Source: Actinomycetes bacterium (GTDB lineage: Bacteria; Actinomycetota; Acidimicrobiia; Acidimicrobiales; Ilumatobacteraceae). Taken from it: 34,010 bases of DNA. Below the pieces are notes generated by a model that worked only from the letters and a program-made list of their open reading frames with translations, did no database searches and was not told the DNA's origin. The stretch lies in assembly GCA_025359865.1 (NCBI GenBank), contig JANYDH010000133.1, positions 1-34,010 on the forward strand. The letters are read 5' to 3'. Positions 30,872 through 34,010 of this stretch are shown one piece after another. Both the position numbers and the translations under genes were made by a program. Numbering within the stretch: the stretch's first letter is position 1; the number at the start of each line of letters is the position of its first letter.

Positions 30872-31916
30872 CGCGCGCGGACACAACCGGCATGTGGAAC
30901 ACGAGGAGCACGAAGAGCACGTGAACCACGAGGCGTGGGTGATTCCTTATGCAGACATGCTCACGTTGTTGATGGCGTTGTTCCTCGTGCTGTTCGCAAT
31001 TGGGCGGACAGACTTGGAGAAGTTCAAGAAGATGTCGCTGTCGTTCAAACAGGAGTTCGGCAACTCGAATTCGGCGCAGGTCGTCACGCTCGGCGGCGCT
31101 GGAGACAACCCTGCCGGAGATGGCGGCTCAGGAATCGTCAGCGAAAACATCAGCCCAGTGGCACCCGCACCGACGACCACTAGCCCAGCCGACCAGGCGC
31201 TGGCCGAGAAGCAGGCGACCGAAGCGGCAGCGCAGGCCGAGGCGACCTCGCTCGATGGGGTGCAACAGACACTCGAGCAGCAGGCGGCGCTGGCCGGTCT
31301 CGGCGCCAATCTCGGCTTCAAGCTCGAGGCACGTGGCCTGGTGGTCACGATCGTCACCGACCAGGTGCTGTTTCAGGCCGGTTCGGCCGACCTGCAGGCA
31401 GGCGGAGTGTCGATTCTTGACGTCGTGGCTCAAGCGCTCACAAAGGTGCCCAATGATGTGGTGATCGAGGGCCACACCGACAACCGGCCGATCTCGAGCG
31501 CCCGCTATCCATCTAACTGGGAGCTCTCGAACGCTCGTGCGACATCGGTGTTGCGGTACATGCTCGACCACGACGGCATCCCCGCCTCTCGGCTGTCGGC
31601 CACCGGATATGCCGACACCAAACCGGTCGCCGACAACTCCACACCCGAGGGGGCAGCGAAGAACCGTCGCGTCGAAATCGTCGTGGTGGCCGAAGTGCCG
31701 CTGAGTCCTGCATTGAACGTGGACGGCACCCTGACCGCCGAGACAACCGGGGCCACGGTGATCACCGAACCGGCGACGGCCCTCGCCCCGGGGACAGCAG
31801 CAAGCGACCCGGTTGTACCTGGCGTTCTGCCCGACCTGCACATCACGCCGGACGCGACACCGAACCTCAGCCCAGGACCGGATACGACAGCAGTTGCGGG
31901 CACGGGCGCACCGTAG
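30864..31916 (+). CDS. motB: stator protein MotB with His/Glu-rich N-terminus
   Basis: MotB anchors the stator to peptidoglycan and carries the ion-binding aspartate. The 350-residue product has a His/Glu-rich start (HNRHVEHEEHEEHVNHE, residues 7-23). The single membrane helix WVIPYADMLTLLMALFLVLF (25-44) has the essential Asp 31. A plug/linker region with Ala/Gln-rich helix follows, then an OmpA-like peptidoglycan-binding domain (about 150-285) with VVIEGHTDNRPISSARYPSN and WELSNARATSVLRYML, and ATGYADTKPVADNSTPEGAA then KNRRVEIVV. The last 65 residues are a Pro/Thr/Ala-rich tail not normally present. The TM context (no clear sodium motif) suggests but does not prove proton drive. Confidence 0.93.
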   Translation: MSSARGHNRHVEHEEHEEHVNHEAWVIPYADMLTLLMALFLVLFAIGRTDLEKFKKMSLSFKQEFGNSNSAQVVTLGGAGDNPAGDGGSGIVSENISPVAPAPTTTSPADQALAEKQATEAAAQAEATSLDGVQQTLEQQAALAGLGANLGFKLEARGLVVTIVTDQVLFQAGSADLQAGGVSILDVVAQALTKVPNDVVIEGHTDNRPISSARYPSNWELSNARATSVLRYMLDHDGIPASRLSATGYADTKPVADNSTPEGAAKNRRVEIVVVAEVPLSPALNVDGTLTAETTGATVITEPATALAPGTAASDPVVPGVLPDLHITPDATPNLSPGPDTTAVAGTGAP

Positions 31917-31976
31917 ACCGGACAGTAATCAGCGACGACCCCCCACGGATGGGGAACACCAGGGACACGGACGATC

Positions 31977-32492
31977 ATGGCGAAGAAAAAGGAAGTCAAA
32001 GCCGAAGGCGACGACGAAGCCGACGAGAAGAAGTCGGGTAAGTCGAAGATCATCATTGGTGTGCTTGCTGTCGGCCTAGGCGTTGGCGGGTACATGTTGG
32101 GTGGTCAAGGGGCGGCTGGGCCGGTGTCTATCGAATCGACGACGACCACCACCCTCGTCCAGAAACTCGGGTGCAAGGACAAGTCGATCGAGGAGGGCCC
32201 GAAGACCGTTGTCGACCTGACGTCGATGAGCATCAACCTTACCGACGGTCACTATCTGCGGGTCGCCGCCTCGCTCGGCCTGTGTGATGACGTGGTCGTG
32301 GTCGAGGCGGATCCGTTCAAGACGGCCCAGGCAAAAGATGTCATCATCGGGTTGCTGTCGGGCAAGACGATGGATGAGTTGTCCACCGAGGCCGGTCGCG
32401 ATGAAGCCAAGAAGAAGTTGATCGAGGGCATCACCGAGGCCTACCCCGGAGTGGTCTACACCGTACTGCTGACCGAATGGGTCATGCAGTAA
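31977..32492 (+). CDS. fliL: flagellar basal body-associated protein FliL
   Basis: FliL surrounds the stator and boosts torque or assists recruitment. The 171-residue product has a Lys/Asp/Glu-rich cytoplasmic head (1-22), one membrane segment at about 24-42 (KIIIGVLAVGLGVGGYML) and an extracytoplasmic domain. That domain has VVDLTSMSINLTDGHYLRVA as the FliL strand pair, AKDVIIGLLSGKTMDELSTE and GRDEAKKKLIEGITEAYPGV, ending VYTVLLTEWVMQ, close to the family end YFTxFVxQ. It follows motB by 60 bases that hold only a small CCCCA/TGGGG hairpin (around 31940-31954). Confidence 0.93.
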   Translation: MAKKKEVKAEGDDEADEKKSGKSKIIIGVLAVGLGVGGYMLGGQGAAGPVSIESTTTTTLVQKLGCKDKSIEEGPKTVVDLTSMSINLTDGHYLRVAASLGLCDDVVVVEADPFKTAQAKDVIIGLLSGKTMDELSTEAGRDEAKKKLIEGITEAYPGVVYTVLLTEWVMQ

Positions 32493-32540
32493 CGCCGTTT
32501 GTCCAGGTCTCGTACAGCCGGCCCCCACGCCCCATGCTGT

Positions 32541-32561
32541 GCGGGTAGCGGCTTACCCCGC
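32541..32561 (+). terminator. small hairpin after fliL
   Basis: GCGGGTA (32541-32547) pairs with TACCCCGC (32554-32561) across one bulged C. It lies about 50 bases after the fliL stop and may help end the flbD-fliL transcript. Confidence 0.45.
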
Positions 32562-32581
32562 CGTCCGGGGTGAGCCAGGCT

Positions 32582-32629
32582 GACTCTTGGCGTTTGGTTG
32601 CTGCATACAGCAACCAAACGCCAAAAGTC
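32582..32629. terminator. long hairpin made from inverted copies of a dispersed repeat
   Basis: A 17-bp perfect stem (32587-32603, complement 32608-32624) with a CATA loop is extended by GACT/AGTC (32582-32585, 32626-32629) past one mismatch. It lies between convergent fliL and the DUF559-like gene, a place for a bidirectional terminator. Its left arm matches sequence at 33636-33657 (21 of 22 bases) and 33923-33944, so it is also part of a repeat family. Confidence 0.8.
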
Positions 32630-32630
32630 G

Positions 32631-33569
32631 CTAGCGAGCCGTCCTCAGGCCGCCGGTGCAGACCGCTCGGCGGAGCGCAACCGCGTGCGTGACGTCGGCC
32701 AACACCTCCGTTGGCCTGGCCAGGTCGACCCACCACAACTCGATGATCTCCCATCCGAGTCGTCGTAGCCGCCGTTTGCGGAGTGCACCGGCGGCGCGCG
32801 TCGACGGCGTGGAGTGCCACTTCCAGCTCTGGCATTCGATGCCGATCATCAGTTCCGGTGCTGCCAGGTCGAGCTCTGCAAGCAACCGCCCGGTGTCCGG
32901 ATCGGTGACCGGGTACTCGTCCATGAGCTGAAGCCCCGTCACCGCGACGACCCGCTTGGCGAGGCGTTGGAACCAGCTGCGGGGGAGTCGTCGCTCGGTT
33001 TCGGAGAGCAGATCGAGCACCGGCGCGGGACCTTTGACGCCTGGACGGCGCCACTGTTGCACCGTCTGGCGAATCCACTCGGGCGATTCGCCGTCACGCA
33101 ACAGGCCGTCGAGCGCCTGGCGCGTTGCATCGCGTCGTCGCGTGCCGGCGATTTGCAGCAACGCAATCGGTTTGCTGACCACGCGCATGCCGTCGATCTC
33201 GGTACAGCCATCGGCAGTGAGCAACGTCGACCGATGGAACGTAGTTCCCGGCAACGGGGTGTAGTGAGTGGATCCGCACACGGTGACATGAACCGTCTGT
33301 TCATGGGCGAACCCGTCGAAGCCGTGCAGTCGTGCTGCCGTTGCATGCGAAATGGCAGCATCGTCGCCAGCCGACAGCAGGGCGGCACGAACGTGTCGTC
33401 GCCAGGTGACGGGTGCGCCGGCGAGGCCGACGACAACCCGGTCGAAGTGCTCCCACTCACCGCTGGCGAGCCGCTGTCGCCGCAACGAGTCGGACACGCC
33501 GACACGGCGGAGTTGGTCGAACGTGGCGAGGCCGTCTTGCACGGCGAAGAGTCGAGACACCAGATACAT
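32631..33569 (-). CDS. AbiEi-like / DUF559-type protein (putative Vsr-fold nuclease)
   Basis: The 312-residue product resembles an actinobacterial family often annotated as type IV antitoxin AbiEi-like or DUF559 proteins. The N-terminal part (MYLVSRLFAVQDGLATFDQLRR, VSDSLRRQRLASGEWEHFDR) looks like the AbiEi-type winged-helix region in which a gene product starts with a 'threshold of transcription' helix. The middle includes AISHATAARLHGFDGF. The C-terminal part (about 230-295) has the DUF559/Vsr-like pattern: LLAELDLAAPELMIGIECQS, WKWHSTPSTR, then RKRRLRRLGWEIIELWW, with Asp/Glu and the E-x-Q equivalent of the usual E-x-D/x-H motif. A nuclease activity is a family inference. The start ATG 33569 has AGGGG very close (1-2 bases), so it may differ. 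Copies of a repeat flank the gene on both sides. Confidence 0.72.
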   Translation of the reverse strand: MYLVSRLFAVQDGLATFDQLRRVGVSDSLRRQRLASGEWEHFDRVVVGLAGAPVTWRRHVRAALLSAGDDAAISHATAARLHGFDGFAHEQTVHVTVCGSTHYTPLPGTTFHRSTLLTADGCTEIDGMRVVSKPIALLQIAGTRRRDATRQALDGLLRDGESPEWIRQTVQQWRRPGVKGPAPVLDLLSETERRLPRSWFQRLAKRVVAVTGLQLMDEYPVTDPDTGRLLAELDLAAPELMIGIECQSWKWHSTPSTRAAGALRKRRLRRLGWEIIELWWVDLARPTEVLADVTHAVALRRAVCTGGLRTAR

Positions 33570-33635
33570 ACCCCTGTGATGGACGGTGAGTCCCCGTCAG
33601 CGGAACGAAAACCCCGATTCTCTGCCTGAATCCCC

Positions 33636-33657
33636 GACTCTTGGCGTTTGGCTGCTG
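33636..33657 (+). repeat. dispersed repeat copy 2
   Basis: The core CTTGGCGTTTGGCTGCTG sits here, upstream of the DUF559-like gene, in the same orientation as the left arm at 32582-32603 and differing at one base. Similarity to the copy at 33923 extends about 40 bases further (shared CTGTCGCA and GTG-rich sequence). Confidence 0.75.
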
Positions 33658-33922
33658 TAGACGGCCTGTCGCAAAGTGTGGGTGCGGTGTGGCGGCACCC
33701 CGGCCCGACCTCGCTGATGTGAGTGGTGTGGCGAGCTCCACGTGTCGCCGCGATCAGCGATTCGAACTCGCCACGGCGTAGACCCGGTCCCCAGCTGACT
33801 TCCTCTCAGCCGCGCGTACCACCACCTCAGCCCGCCGATGTGCAGCCACGGGCGAAGTGACGAACACACCGCGCGAAAATGCCATCTCGTTCTGCACTTC
33901 GCGACTCCACGTCGCACCACCT

Positions 33923-33944
33923 GATCTTTGGCGTTGGGCTGCTG
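33923..33944 (+). repeat. dispersed repeat copy 3
   Basis: TTTGGCGTTGGGCTGCTG is a related copy in the same orientation, followed by AACAGGCTGTCGCACA, which parallels GACGGCCTGTCGCAAA after copy 2. The similarity seems to run into the GTGTGGTG sequence near 33970. Confidence 0.65.
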
Positions 33945-34010
33945 TCAACAGGCTGTCGCACAATGCTGTGTGGTGGTGTTAGCGGCCTGATTGTGTGAGG
34001 TTGGCCGTCT

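Larger units (their letters stand above)
33570..34010. other. right-end region without a convincing gene
   Basis: These 441 bases follow the DUF559-like gene's start. They hold the two repeat copies at 33636 and 33923 and otherwise no frame with recognisable protein features; the open frames here (33597-33920 and 33754-33963, minus strand) have no domain, no good ribosome binding site and overlap each other. The promoter of the DUF559-like gene must lie near 33570-33640. Confidence 0.6.

Noticed and set aside
33757-33772. GCGATTCGAACTCGCC resembling a tRNA T-arm on the minus strand
   Set aside because: The stem next to the TTCGAAT loop does not pair over 5 bp and no acceptor, D or anticodon arms can be found around it.
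33597-33963. Two minus-strand open frames at the right end (107 and 69 codons)
   Set aside because: They overlap each other and the repeat copies, show no domain and have no clear ribosome binding site.

Overview
The window is an almost continuous flagellar chromosome region from a high-GC, probably monoderm actinobacterium. The GC-rich coding, frequent GTG starts and GTGA/ATGA start-stop overlaps, the absence of P- and L-ring genes (flgI, flgH, flgA), and the actinobacterial-style FliM, FliN and FlgD all fit. Class Acidimicrobiia is my best guess from memory of such clusters; no rRNA or tRNA is present to confirm it.

Layout. Positions 1-3662 hold the 3' end of a flagellin gene, a strong terminator, the filament cap gene fliD and the flagellin chaperone gene fliS. 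Positions 3694-5208 hold a small FliT-position protein, an unrecognised one-TM protein and a fliH displaced from its usual place between fliG and fliI. Positions 5267-15424 form the rod, MS-ring, switch, ATPase and hook block: flgB, flgC, fliE, fliF, fliG, fliI, fliJ, a short unknown gene, fliK, flgD, flgE. After tandem hairpins comes the C-ring and export-gate block fliM, fliN, fliO, fliP, fliQ, fliR, flhB (15557-21152). A reverse-strand RES/Xre-like toxin-antitoxin pair with a shortened toxin follows (21177-21967), then fliW-csrA on the minus strand (22094-22815). Divergent from these run flhA, an FlhF-like gene without a GTPase domain and a small membrane protein (22953-26687). The minus-strand operon flgN-flgK-flgL (29594-26789) converges on them. 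Divergent again is flbD-motA-motB-fliL (29764-32492). The window ends with a minus-strand AbiEi/DUF559-like gene bracketed by copies of a short dispersed repeat, then about 440 bases without a convincing gene.

How it works together. The genes encode nearly a whole flagellum: MS ring and switch (FliF, FliG, FliM, FliN), export apparatus (FlhA, FlhB, FliP, FliQ, FliR, FliO, FliH, FliI, FliJ), rod and hook (FlgB, FlgC, FliE, FlgD, FlgE, FliK), junction and cap (FlgK, FlgL, FliD), chaperones (FliS, FlgN), stator (MotA, MotB, FliL, FlbD) and the FliW-CsrA switch that normally couples flagellin export to flagellin translation. No flgF, flgG, fliA, flhG or che genes are in view.

The least ordinary signals are: a 14-bp tandem array at the fliN-fliO junction that replicates the fliO start codon in different frames; the TA pair inside the cluster; a repeat family flanking the DUF559-like gene; an FlhF reduced to its N-terminal region; and Pro/Thr/Ala-rich low-complexity expansions in FliK, FlgD, FliP and MotB.
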